A DNA stretch of 53,842 nt from Streptomyces sp. Ru72 (lineage in GTDB: Bacteria; Actinomycetota; Actinomycetes; Streptomycetales; Streptomycetaceae), in contig NZ_PQSR01000049.1 in NCBI RefSeq assembly GCF_002920635.1, positions 1 through 53,842 on the forward strand. Direction: 5' to 3'. The translations under genes and the position numbers were made by a program. The notes under the pieces were generated by a model. The model was not told where the DNA came from. It saw only the letters and a list, made by a program, of their open reading frames with translations, and searched no databases. Shown here in pieces: positions 17,138 through 23,898 of this stretch (position 1 is its first letter; the number at the start of each line of letters is the position of its first letter).

Positions 17138-17170
17138 CCGTGTCACATCCCCCAGCCGGATGTGACACGG
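17138..17170. terminator. Bidirectional terminator between convergent genes
   Basis: CCGTGTCACATCC at 17138-17150 pairs perfectly with GGATGTGACACGG at 17158-17170 around a 7-base loop. It lies between the stops of the aldo/keto reductase and the PAP2 gene. Confidence 0.8.
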
Positions 17171-17181
17171 GCTCCGAGCCT

Positions 17182-17940
17182 TCAGGGCGCCGAGGACCGC
17201 ACCGGCTCCCTGGCGTCGGCGAACGTTCGTGGAGCCAGCCGGGCGGCGGCGTACGCGCACAGGCTCAGCCAGCACAGGGCGAGCAGCCAGCCGCCCAGGA
17301 CGTCTGAGAACCAGTGCACCCCCAGGTACACACGGGTCAGGCCGACCGAGACGCCCCAGGTGAGCACGACGGCCACCAGGCCGACTCTGCCGCGCGGGGC
17401 ACGGACGAGGATCGCGAGCGCCAGCAGCCCGGCGGTGAGCGCGGCCGTCGTCGTATGGCCCGAGGGGAACGACCAGCCCGAGGCGTGCGTGACCCAGTCC
17501 GTGCGCTCCGGGCGCGGACGCGCGGCCAGCGACATGACCCCGTAACGCACGGTCTGGCCCATGGCCAGACAGGCGACACAGGCAGCGGCGGCGAGAGCGC
17601 CGCTGCGGGCCGTGCGGCCCGTCGTGAGGCCTGCCGCGGTGGCCAGGAGGTAGGGGACGAATCCGGTGCCCGTGTACGTCACCGCGCGCGCCACGGCGAC
17701 CGCGACGGGCGGACGATGGGCGAGCGACCAGTGCAGCAGGTCCGCGTCCCCGAACAACGGGGCGCCGCCGTGCCCCGTCACGGTCAGCGCCAGCAGCACG
17801 AACGCCATTAGGGTGCCGAGCGCCGTGGAACCGGCGAGGTCGGCCGTGGCCGCCCGTCTCACGACCGCGGCCCGGGTGCGGGGGCCGGGTGCGGCGGTGC
17901 GGTGCGCGGTACGGCGCCCATGGGAGTGAGCCCCTCTCAT
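17182..17940 (-). CDS. PAP2-family membrane phosphatase
   Basis: A 252-residue integral membrane lipid-phosphatase-like protein with about six hydrophobic segments. Catalytic motifs: AARPRPERTD (motif 1, RP), WSFPSGHTTTA (motif 2, PSGH) and TRVYLGVHWFSDVLGGW (motif 3, R-x5-H-x3-D). Undecaprenyl or other lipid pyrophosphates are plausible substrates. It is divergent from the BlaI gene; the 97 bases between contain tandem BlaI-type boxes and a 10-bp-arm inverted repeat in its 5' region, so both genes may share control. No ribosome site is visible at 17940. Confidence 0.85.
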   Translation of the reverse strand: MRGAHSHGRRTAHRTAAPGPRTRAAVVRRAATADLAGSTALGTLMAFVLLALTVTGHGGAPLFGDADLLHWSLAHRPPVAVAVARAVTYTGTGFVPYLLATAAGLTTGRTARSGALAAAACVACLAMGQTVRYGVMSLAARPRPERTDWVTHASGWSFPSGHTTTAALTAGLLALAILVRAPRGRVGLVAVVLTWGVSVGLTRVYLGVHWFSDVLGGWLLALCWLSLCAYAAARLAPRTFADAREPVRSSAP

Positions 17941-17949
17941 AATGGACGT

Positions 17950-17973
17950 GCGGATCCGGTCGGCCGGATCCGC
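17950..17973. repeat. Perfect inverted repeat in the PAP2 5' region
   Basis: GCGGATCCGG at 17950-17959 and CCGGATCCGC at 17964-17973 are perfect complements around TCGG. It lies 10 bases upstream of the PAP2 start and may act as an operator or as a 5'-UTR hairpin. Confidence 0.5.
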
Positions 17974-17976
17974 GAA

Positions 17977-18013
17977 GACTACACTTCTGTAGACGGTCTA
18001 CAGGAATGTAGAC
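17977..18013. promoter_or_regulatory. Tandem BlaI/MecI-type operators
   Basis: Box 1 at 17977-17994 is GACTACA-CTTC-TGTAGAC (one arm mismatch); box 2 at 17996-18013 is GTCTACA-GGAA-TGTAGAC with perfect 7-bp arms. Both have the TACA-N4-TGTA core typical of BlaI-family sites and start 19 bp apart. They sit 25 bases before the BlaI-like gene, so autorepression is expected, and they also face the divergent PAP2 gene. Confidence 0.75.
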
Positions 18014-18037
18014 GAAAACCGGGGTGAGGAAGGTTCC

Positions 18038-18409
18038 ATGGCCGAAGCGAAGGACGAGCGCCGTCCGGCGGGCGAGCTGGAAGCGAGCGTCATGGCCGCC
18101 CTGTGGGCCGCGGACGCCCCCCGGACCCCGGGCCAGGTGCAGCAGAGCCTCGGCAGCGGCCTCGCCCGTACGACGGTCACGACGATCCTGTCCCGGCTGC
18201 ACGACAAGGGCATCGTCGGCCGCCGCCGCGAGGGCCGCGGCTACGCCTACTTCCCCGTCCAGGACGCCCACGGGCTCACCGCCCGGCGCATGCACACCGA
18301 GCTGGACCGGGACAGCGACCGGCACACCGTGCTGGCCCGCTTCGTCGCCCAGCTCAGCGAAGACGACGAGCGCGTCCTGCGGGACCTGCTGGAATCCGGT
18401 GAGCAGTGA
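18038..18409 (+). CDS. BlaI/MecI/CopY-family repressor
   Basis: A 123-residue winged-helix repressor. GELEASVMAALWAADAPRTP starts the domain, RTTVTTILSRLHDKGIVGRR is the recognition helix and wing, and the tail FVAQLSEDDERVLRDLLESG is the dimerisation part. In the paradigm, a membrane metalloprotease sensor cleaves such repressors upon a cell-wall signal; here an M56-like protease gene overlaps its stop codon by 4 bases. Operators lie immediately upstream. Confidence 0.92.
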   Translation: MAEAKDERRPAGELEASVMAALWAADAPRTPGQVQQSLGSGLARTTVTTILSRLHDKGIVGRRREGRGYAYFPVQDAHGLTARRMHTELDRDSDRHTVLARFVAQLSEDDERVLRDLLESGEQ

Positions 18410-19335
18410 CCTTCCTGCTGCTCCTCCCGCTCGCACTGCCGTTCGCGATGCCCCCGCTGGCGCGGCGCGCGCTGGAACGGCTCGCGCCCCAGGCCGCGCT
18501 GTGGGTGGTGACCTGCTGCACGGTCGTCCTCGCGTGCTGTTCCCTGACCGCGCTCGGCGCGTTCGTGCTCACCGGGTTGCTGAAGCTGCCGCTGTTCGCC
18601 GCGCTCGGCGACCTGGTTCGCCCGCTGCGCGCCGGATCGGACCTGTTCGTCGTTCCGGCGGCGGCGTTCTCGGTCGGTGGGCTCGCCGTGTGCCTGTGGG
18701 CCCTGTGCCGTACCGTGCTGCGGCAGGCCCGGGCGTTCCGCGCCGCCACCACTGAGGCGGACCGCCGCACCACCGCGGGCGACCTGTGCGTGATCGACTC
18801 CCCGCGCCCGGACGCGTACGCGCTGCCCGGGCGGCCGCACCGCATCGTCGTCACCACCGGGATGCTGCGCAGCCTCAACCCCGACGAGCGCGAGGCGCTC
18901 TTCGCGCACGAGCGGGCCCACAACGCGGCCGGTCACCACTACTTCCTCGCGGTGGCCGAACTGGCCGCCCTCTGTCACCCCGGGCTGCGGTCCGTCGCGC
19001 CGGTCATCCGGCTCGCGGTCGAGCGCGCCGCCGACGAGACCGCCGCCGTCGTGGTCGGCGACCGGCGGCTCACCGCCCGGGCGATCGGCCGTGCCGCCCT
19101 CGCCACCCGCGCCACCCCCGACGAACGGCCCGCCTTCACGCCTGCCGCGACCGCCGGACCCGTGCCCCAACGGGTCGCCGCCCTCCTGGCCGCCCCGCGC
19201 ACCCCGCACCGGGCCGCCCGCTCGATCGCCGCCCTCCTCGTCGCCTGCGCCGCCGTGTCCGCCTGCGCCTCGGCGACAGGCGTCATCGGCTTCCATCACG
19301 AGGTCGAGGTCGCCCAGGGCGAAGAGGCGCACTGA
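18406..19335 (+). CDS. M56-family membrane metallopeptidase (BlaR1-like, no sensor domain)
   Basis: A 309-residue membrane protein translated from a GTG overlapping the repressor stop (GTGA). Several N-terminal hydrophobic helices are followed by the zinc motif LFAHERAHNAAGHHYF (HExxH) and RAADETAAVVVGD (third ligand Glu region), then a C-terminal hydrophobic helix. It lacks the extracytoplasmic penicillin-binding domain of BlaR1, as most Streptomyces members do. The partner is most likely the adjacent BlaI-type repressor. Confidence 0.88.
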   Translation: MTFLLLLPLALPFAMPPLARRALERLAPQAALWVVTCCTVVLACCSLTALGAFVLTGLLKLPLFAALGDLVRPLRAGSDLFVVPAAAFSVGGLAVCLWALCRTVLRQARAFRAATTEADRRTTAGDLCVIDSPRPDAYALPGRPHRIVVTTGMLRSLNPDEREALFAHERAHNAAGHHYFLAVAELAALCHPGLRSVAPVIRLAVERAADETAAVVVGDRRLTARAIGRAALATRATPDERPAFTPAATAGPVPQRVAALLAAPRTPHRAARSIAALLVACAAVSACASATGVIGFHHEVEVAQGEEAH

Positions 19336-19353
19336 AAGCGCACCATCACTGAG

Positions 19354-19386
19354 TCGCACCGGGGGTGGCGCAGCCCACACCGGTGC
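19354..19386 (+). terminator. Imperfect hairpin after BlaI/M56 operon
   Basis: CGCACCGG and CCGGTGCG flank partly paired GGGTGG/CCCACA, 18 bases after the stop of the M56 gene. No T-run follows, as is usual in this GC range. Confidence 0.45.
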
Positions 19387-19408
19387 GCCCGTCGGTATGC
19401 CGTACGCT

Positions 19409-19426
19409 ACGTGTTACGTATAACGT
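19409..19426. promoter_or_regulatory. AT-richer palindrome-like site upstream of VOC/add
   Basis: ACGTGTTACGTATAACGT has outer ACG/CGT and inner GTTA/TAAC arms around CGTA, and it contains TAACGT, which could serve as a -10. The composition stands out from its surroundings. It is a candidate promoter-overlapping operator for the VOC gene and perhaps add. Confidence 0.35.
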
Positions 19427-19465
19427 CCTGCGCTCCGGCGCCGGACGCCGCACCCGGAAGGCCCC

Positions 19466-19858
19466 ATGAGACGCATCGCCCTGGTCACCCTCGTCGTCGA
19501 CGACTACGACACCGCGATCCGCTTCTACACCGACGCCCTGGGGTTCCGGCTCGCGGCCGACGAGCCCCGGGGCGACGGGTCCCGATGGGTCGTGGTCGAG
19601 CCGGGAGCCGACGGCCACGGCACGGGGCTGCTGCTCGCCCGGGCCAAGGACGAGGCGCAGCGCGGCCGGGTCGGTGACCAGACCGGCGGGCGCGTGGGCT
19701 TCTTCCTGCACACCGACGACTTCGCCCGCGACCACGCCCGGATGACCGCGGCCGGCGTCACCTTCCTGGAGGAACCGCGGCACGAGCCGTACGGCACGGT
19801 CGCCGTCTTCCAGGACCTGTACGGCAACCGCTGGGACCTGCTCCAGCCCGCCGAGTAG
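19466..19858 (+). CDS. VOC-family (glyoxalase-like) protein
   Basis: A 130-residue single VOC unit pair: LVTLVVDDYDTAIRFYTDALGFRL, then FFLHTDDFARDHARMTAAGV and VAVFQDLYGNRWDLLQ. Such metal-binding proteins include lyases, dioxygenases and drug-binding proteins, and the substrate cannot be inferred. The ATG has GGAAGG upstream. It precedes add by 48 bases on the same strand, so co-transcription is likely. Confidence 0.85.
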   Translation: MRRIALVTLVVDDYDTAIRFYTDALGFRLAADEPRGDGSRWVVVEPGADGHGTGLLLARAKDEAQRGRVGDQTGGRVGFFLHTDDFARDHARMTAAGVTFLEEPRHEPYGTVAVFQDLYGNRWDLLQPAE

Positions 19859-19906
19859 TCCCCGGCCGATCCCCCTGAAGAACAACCCGTCGAGGAACCA
19901 CCGCAC

Positions 19907-20977
19907 ATGACCGCCCCGCGCATCGACACCGACACCCTCCGCCGCCTGCCCAAGGCCGTCCTGCACGACCACCTCGACGGCGGCCTGCGCCCCGCGACCG
20001 TCGTCGAGCTCGCACGGGAGGTCGGCCACACCCTGCCCACCACCGACCCCGGCGAACTGGCCGCCTGGTACTACGACGCCGCCAACTCCGGCGACCTGGT
20101 GCGCTACATAGCCACCTTCGAGCACACCCTCGCCGTGATGCAGACCCGCGAGGGCCTGCTGCGCACCGCCGAGGAGTACGTCCTCGACCTCGCCGAGGAC
20201 GGCGTCGTCTACGGCGAGGTGCGCTACGCCCCCGAGCTGATGGTCAAGGGCGGGCTGACCCTGAACGAGGTCGTCGAGACCGTCCAGGAGGGGCTCGCCG
20301 CCGGCATGGCGAAGGCGGCGGCCGCCGGTACCCCGGTGCGCGTGGGCACGCTGCTGTGCGGCATGCGCATGTTCGACCGGACCCGCGAGATCGCCGACCT
20401 GGCCGTCGCCTACCGGGACGCGGGTGTCGTCGGCTTCGACATCGCCGGCGCCGAGGACGGCTTCCCGCCCGCCGACCACCTGGCCGCCTTCGAGCACCTG
20501 CGTCTCGAGAGCGTCCCCTTCACCATCCACGCGGGCGAGGCGCACGGCCTGCCCAGCATCCACCAGGCCCTGCAGGTCTGCGGCGCCCAGCGCATCGGCC
20601 ACGGCGTCCGCATCACCGAGGACATCGTCGACGGAAAGCTCGGCCGCCTGGCCGGCTGGGTGCGCGACCGCCGTGTCGCCCTGGAGATGTGCCCGACCTC
20701 CAACCTCCAGACCGGCGCCGCACCCTCGATCGCCGAGCACCCCATCACCGCCCTGAAGGACCTCGGTTTCCGCGTCACCCTCAACACCGACAACCGTCTG
20801 GTCTCCGGCACGACGATGACCCGGGAGATGTCCCTGCTGGTCGAGGAGGCGGGCTGGACCCTGGAGGACCTGCGCACCGTCACGGTGAACGCGGTCAAGA
20901 GCGCCTTCATCCCGTTCGACGAGCGCAGCGCCCTCATCCGGGACGTCGTCCTGCCCGGCTACGAGGCCGCGCTCTGA
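19907..20977 (+). CDS. add: Adenosine deaminase
   Basis: A 356-residue zinc hydrolase converting adenosine to inosine in purine salvage. Metal and active-site motifs: LHDHLDGGL (two His), TIHAGEAHG (His and catalytic Glu), RIGHGVRI (His) and TLNTDNRLVSGT (Asp). Length and motif order match bacterial adenosine deaminases. No signal peptide, so it is cytoplasmic. It follows the VOC gene and converges with the DinB-like gene, overlapping it by 19 bases. Confidence 0.95.
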   Translation: MTAPRIDTDTLRRLPKAVLHDHLDGGLRPATVVELAREVGHTLPTTDPGELAAWYYDAANSGDLVRYIATFEHTLAVMQTREGLLRTAEEYVLDLAEDGVVYGEVRYAPELMVKGGLTLNEVVETVQEGLAAGMAKAAAAGTPVRVGTLLCGMRMFDRTREIADLAVAYRDAGVVGFDIAGAEDGFPPADHLAAFEHLRLESVPFTIHAGEAHGLPSIHQALQVCGAQRIGHGVRITEDIVDGKLGRLAGWVRDRRVALEMCPTSNLQTGAAPSIAEHPITALKDLGFRVTLNTDNRLVSGTTMTREMSLLVEEAGWTLEDLRTVTVNAVKSAFIPFDERSALIRDVVLPGYEAAL

Positions 20978-21474
20978 AGCAGTCCCCGTACGTAGGCGGC
21001 CTGTCCGACGTGCTGCAGATCGTCGGACAGGACGCTCACCAGGCGAACGCCGAGACTGACCGGCGGGTCCCAGCGTTCGTCGACGATGCGCTCGAGGTCC
21101 TTGGCGGCCAGCCCCCGCAGCGCCTGAAGGGTCTGCTCGTGCACGGCGTCGTAGTACCCGGTCAGCAGGTCACCGGAGTCCACCCGGACCTTGGCGACCT
21201 TCGCGGGGCTGTGCCCGTACCCGGTGTCGTGGCGCGGCAGATCGAGGCCGAGACGCTTCTCCCAACCCTGTGACAGCCACACCTGGTCGAGGTCGAAGGC
21301 GTCGGCGACATGGTCGTCCTGGACGCGGGTGAGGTGCCATACGAGCCAGGCGACGGAGTTGGTGTCGGCGGTGGGCCGGGCGTCGAGGTCGTCCGGATCC
21401 AGGCCGTCGACGGCGGCGTGGACTTCTTCCTGGATGCGGCTGTAGCCGTCGATGAGGATGTCCTTGGCATGCAT
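20959..21474 (-). CDS. DinB-fold mycothiol-transferase-like protein
   Basis: A 171-residue four-helix DinB/DUF664 protein. The metal-site pattern is visible: WLVWHLTRVQDDH in helix 2 and SDDLQHVGQAAYVRGL in helix 4. In actinobacteria these proteins transfer mycothiol to, or otherwise modify, electrophiles. The start MHAKDILIDGY at 21474 matches usual family beginnings; an ATG at 21492 with a better-placed AGGGG is the alternative. The promoter is shared with nothing obvious; it is convergent with add. Confidence 0.85.
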   Translation of the reverse strand: MHAKDILIDGYSRIQEEVHAAVDGLDPDDLDARPTADTNSVAWLVWHLTRVQDDHVADAFDLDQVWLSQGWEKRLGLDLPRHDTGYGHSPAKVAKVRVDSGDLLTGYYDAVHEQTLQALRGLAAKDLERIVDERWDPPVSLGVRLVSVLSDDLQHVGQAAYVRGLLQSAAS

Positions 21475-21532
21475 GGCTCCACCATCCCGCATCGCCGCCC
21501 CTCGTGCGTCCGGAGCCCGGCACCCGTGCCCG

Positions 21533-22432
21533 TCACGGCGGTGGTGACGCCAAGCCCTCGACGTCCAGCAGGGTGATCAGCGCACGGGCCGCAGGCCCGG
21601 TGGCCCGCTCGGGTGGGAGCAGGGCGACGGTCTCGTACTCCGGCCCGGCGGCGGTCGTGAGGGGGAGAGCGGTGAGGGACGGATGCTTGTGCCGGAAGTG
21701 CCGGGGTACGACCGCGATGCCCAGGTTCTCGTCGACCAGGTCGAGGAGGCTGTGCACGTCGTTGACCTCCAGCGCCACCGTGCGCCGTACGCCCGCCGCG
21801 GAGAACGCCGCGTCGGTGGTGCGGCGCGGCCCCCAGTCCGGGTGGAAGTCAACGAAGACCTCCCCGCGCAGGTCCTCGGGCGTGAGCACCGCTCCGCGCG
21901 ATGCCAGACGGTGGTCCGGATGGCACAAAACCGTCATCGACTCGCTGGTCAGCGACACGGACCGCAGCTGTTCGGTGTCCGCCTGCGTGCGGTAGGCGAA
22001 GGCCAGGTCCAGCCGCCCGGCGGCGACCTCCTCGGCCAGCGCGCCCGAGCCCGCCTGCCGCAGCCGGATCTCCACATCCGGGTGGCGCCGCCGGAACGCC
22101 GCGAGCAGCCCGGCCACATGCACTCCCGGGATGCACTGCTCGGTGCCGAGCGCCAGCGTGCCGCGCAGGACGCCCTGCACCGCGGCCACCGCCTCGTGCG
22201 CCGCCCGGACCTGTGCCAGGATGCGCTCCGCCTCGCCGAGCAGGGCGCGCCCGGCCTCCGTCAGGGTCACCCGGCGGGTGGTGCGCACGAACAGCGGGGC
22301 CCGCAGCTCCCGCTCCAGTGCCCGGATCGACGCCGACAGGCCCGACTGGGACACCATGAGGCGTTCCGCCGCCCGGGTGAAGTGCTGGTCCTCGGCGACG
22401 GCGACGAAGTGCTGGAGGTGGCGCAGTTCCAT
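21533..22432 (-). CDS. LysR-family transcriptional regulator
   Basis: A 299-residue LTTR. The N-terminal winged helix is MELRHLQHFVAVAEDQHFTRAAERLMVSQSGLSASIRALERELRAPLF, followed by a linker helix and a two-lobe effector domain. It is divergent from an aldo/keto reductase with 125 bases between, which contain an ATCCG-N11-CGGAT site, so the reductase is its probable target. The effector is unknown. Confidence 0.93.
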   Translation of the reverse strand: MELRHLQHFVAVAEDQHFTRAAERLMVSQSGLSASIRALERELRAPLFVRTTRRVTLTEAGRALLGEAERILAQVRAAHEAVAAVQGVLRGTLALGTEQCIPGVHVAGLLAAFRRRHPDVEIRLRQAGSGALAEEVAAGRLDLAFAYRTQADTEQLRSVSLTSESMTVLCHPDHRLASRGAVLTPEDLRGEVFVDFHPDWGPRRTTDAAFSAAGVRRTVALEVNDVHSLLDLVDENLGIAVVPRHFRHKHPSLTALPLTTAAGPEYETVALLPPERATGPAARALITLLDVEGLASPPP

Positions 22433-22445
22433 GATTGAGAAGCGT

Positions 22446-22466
22446 ATCCGCTGAATTCCATCGGAT
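22446..22466. promoter_or_regulatory. LysR-type operator (ATCCG-N11-CGGAT)
   Basis: An interrupted palindrome with 5-bp perfect arms and an 11-base centre, fitting the T-N11-A rule of LysR boxes. It lies 14 bases from the lysR start and about 90 from the reductase start. Confidence 0.55.
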
Positions 22467-22557
22467 TCTTCTGTTGGACCACTGCCCGCAGGCAGGGCGA
22501 GAGTGGTGACCGGTTCCCGGAACCGCTCACCCGTGCGCCAACCCTTCTGGAGTCGCG

Positions 22558-23547
22558 TTGTACACCGCCCATCCCGACCGCTACGAGGCCATGCCCTACC
22601 GCCGCACCGGACGCAGCGGCCTGCAGCTGCCCGCGCTGTCGCTCGGCCTGTGGCACAACTTCGGCCCGGACCGCCCGGTCGCCACCCAACGCGCCATCCT
22701 GCGCCGCGCCTTCGACCTCGGCGTCACGCACTTCGACCTGGCGAACAACTACGGCCCGCCGCCCGGTGCCGCCGAGTCCGCCCTCGGCGAGGCGCTGAAG
22801 GCGGACTTCGCGGCCTACCGCGACGAGCTGGTCATCTCCACCAAGGCCGGCTATCTGATGTGGCCCGGGCCGTACGGCGAGTGGGGCTCGCGCAAGTACC
22901 TGCTGTCGTCGCTCGACCAGAGCCTGAAGCGGATGGGCCTGGACTACGTCGACATCTTCTACTCGCACCGCCCGGACCCCGACACTCCGCTGGAGGAGAC
23001 GATGGGCGCCCTGCACTCGGCGGTCCAGCAGGGCAAGGCGCTGTACGTCGGCGTCTCGAACTACTCCCCGGAGCAGACCCGTGAGGCCGCCCGCATCCTC
23101 GGCGAGCTGGGCACCCCGCTGCTGATCCACCAGCCGCGCTACTCGATGCTGGACCGCCGTCCCGAGGACGGGCTGCTGGACACCCTGGACGAACTCCAGA
23201 TCGGTTCCATCGCCTACTCGCCGCTGGAGCAGGGCCTGCTCACCGCCCGCTACCTCGACGGCATCCCGGAGGACTCGCGCGCGGCGAGCGACAGCCCGTT
23301 CCTCAATTCCGACGCGGTCACCGAGGAGCTGGTGGGCAGGCTGCGCGCCCTCGACGACATCGCCAAGTCCCGCGGCCAGTCCCTGGCCCAGATGGCCCTG
23401 GCCTGGGTGCTGCGCGGCGGCCGGGTCACCTCCGCCCTGGTCGGCGCGAGCAGCCCGCAGCAGTTGGAGGACAGTGTCGCGGCGATCGGCAACCTGGACT
23501 TCGAGGCGGAGGAGCTGGCGCGGATCGACGCGCTCGTCCTGCAGTGA
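22558..23547 (+). CDS. Aldo/keto reductase, L-glyceraldehyde-3-phosphate reductase type
   Basis: A 329-residue reductase of the YghZ/Gpr subgroup. TTG start at 22558 with GGAG five bases upstream. Diagnostic segments: MPYRRTGRSGLQLPALSLGLWHNFG, THFDLANNYGPPPGAAE (catalytic Asp, Tyr), VISTKAGYLMWPGPYGEWGSRKYL (Lys) and YVDIFYSHRPDPDTPLEET (His). Gpr detoxifies L-glyceraldehyde-3-phosphate and methylglyoxal. It is under likely control of the divergent LysR regulator and is followed by strong terminators. Confidence 0.9.
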   Translation: MYTAHPDRYEAMPYRRTGRSGLQLPALSLGLWHNFGPDRPVATQRAILRRAFDLGVTHFDLANNYGPPPGAAESALGEALKADFAAYRDELVISTKAGYLMWPGPYGEWGSRKYLLSSLDQSLKRMGLDYVDIFYSHRPDPDTPLEETMGALHSAVQQGKALYVGVSNYSPEQTREAARILGELGTPLLIHQPRYSMLDRRPEDGLLDTLDELQIGSIAYSPLEQGLLTARYLDGIPEDSRAASDSPFLNSDAVTEELVGRLRALDDIAKSRGQSLAQMALAWVLRGGRVTSALVGASSPQQLEDSVAAIGNLDFEAEELARIDALVLQ

Positions 23548-23563
23548 GGTGACCACGAGGGGT

Positions 23564-23591
23564 CCGGCGGCAGGTGTCGCCCTGCCGCCGG
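23564..23591 (+). terminator. Strong hairpin terminator after Gpr-like gene
   Basis: CCGGCGGCAGG at 23564-23574 and CCTGCCGCCGG at 23581-23591 pair perfectly over 11 bp around TGTCGC, starting 17 bases after the stop. Confidence 0.75.
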
Positions 23592-23627
23592 GCCATGCGG
23601 CCGCAGGGCGATCAAGCCGTGCGCGTT

Positions 23628-23650
23628 CGCCCGGCTCCCGGAGCCGGGCG
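23628..23650. terminator. Second hairpin between Gpr-like and Clp genes
   Basis: CGCCCGGCTC at 23628-23637 and GAGCCGGGCG at 23641-23650 are perfect complements with a 3-base loop. The remaining 250 bases up to the Clp gene hold no gene I can support. Confidence 0.5.
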
Positions 23651-23898
23651 CGGCCTCCGGCCGAGCGTGTACCGAGGACGCCGGGGCTGCGGCGCCCGGC
23701 CCGCCCGGCGTCCGCGCCTCCTCGGGCGGTTGACGCCGGACGTCGGCGCCGGTACCCCCGGATCCCGTTCCCAATCGGCCCGGTGCCGCGGCAGCCCTGC
23801 GGTTGAGGGGCAGTTCCGCGTGTCCAAGACTGGGCAGGTACGGGCAATCGACTACGGCGGGCGACGCGGCCGTGTCGGCCGCGGACGGGTGGTTCATC

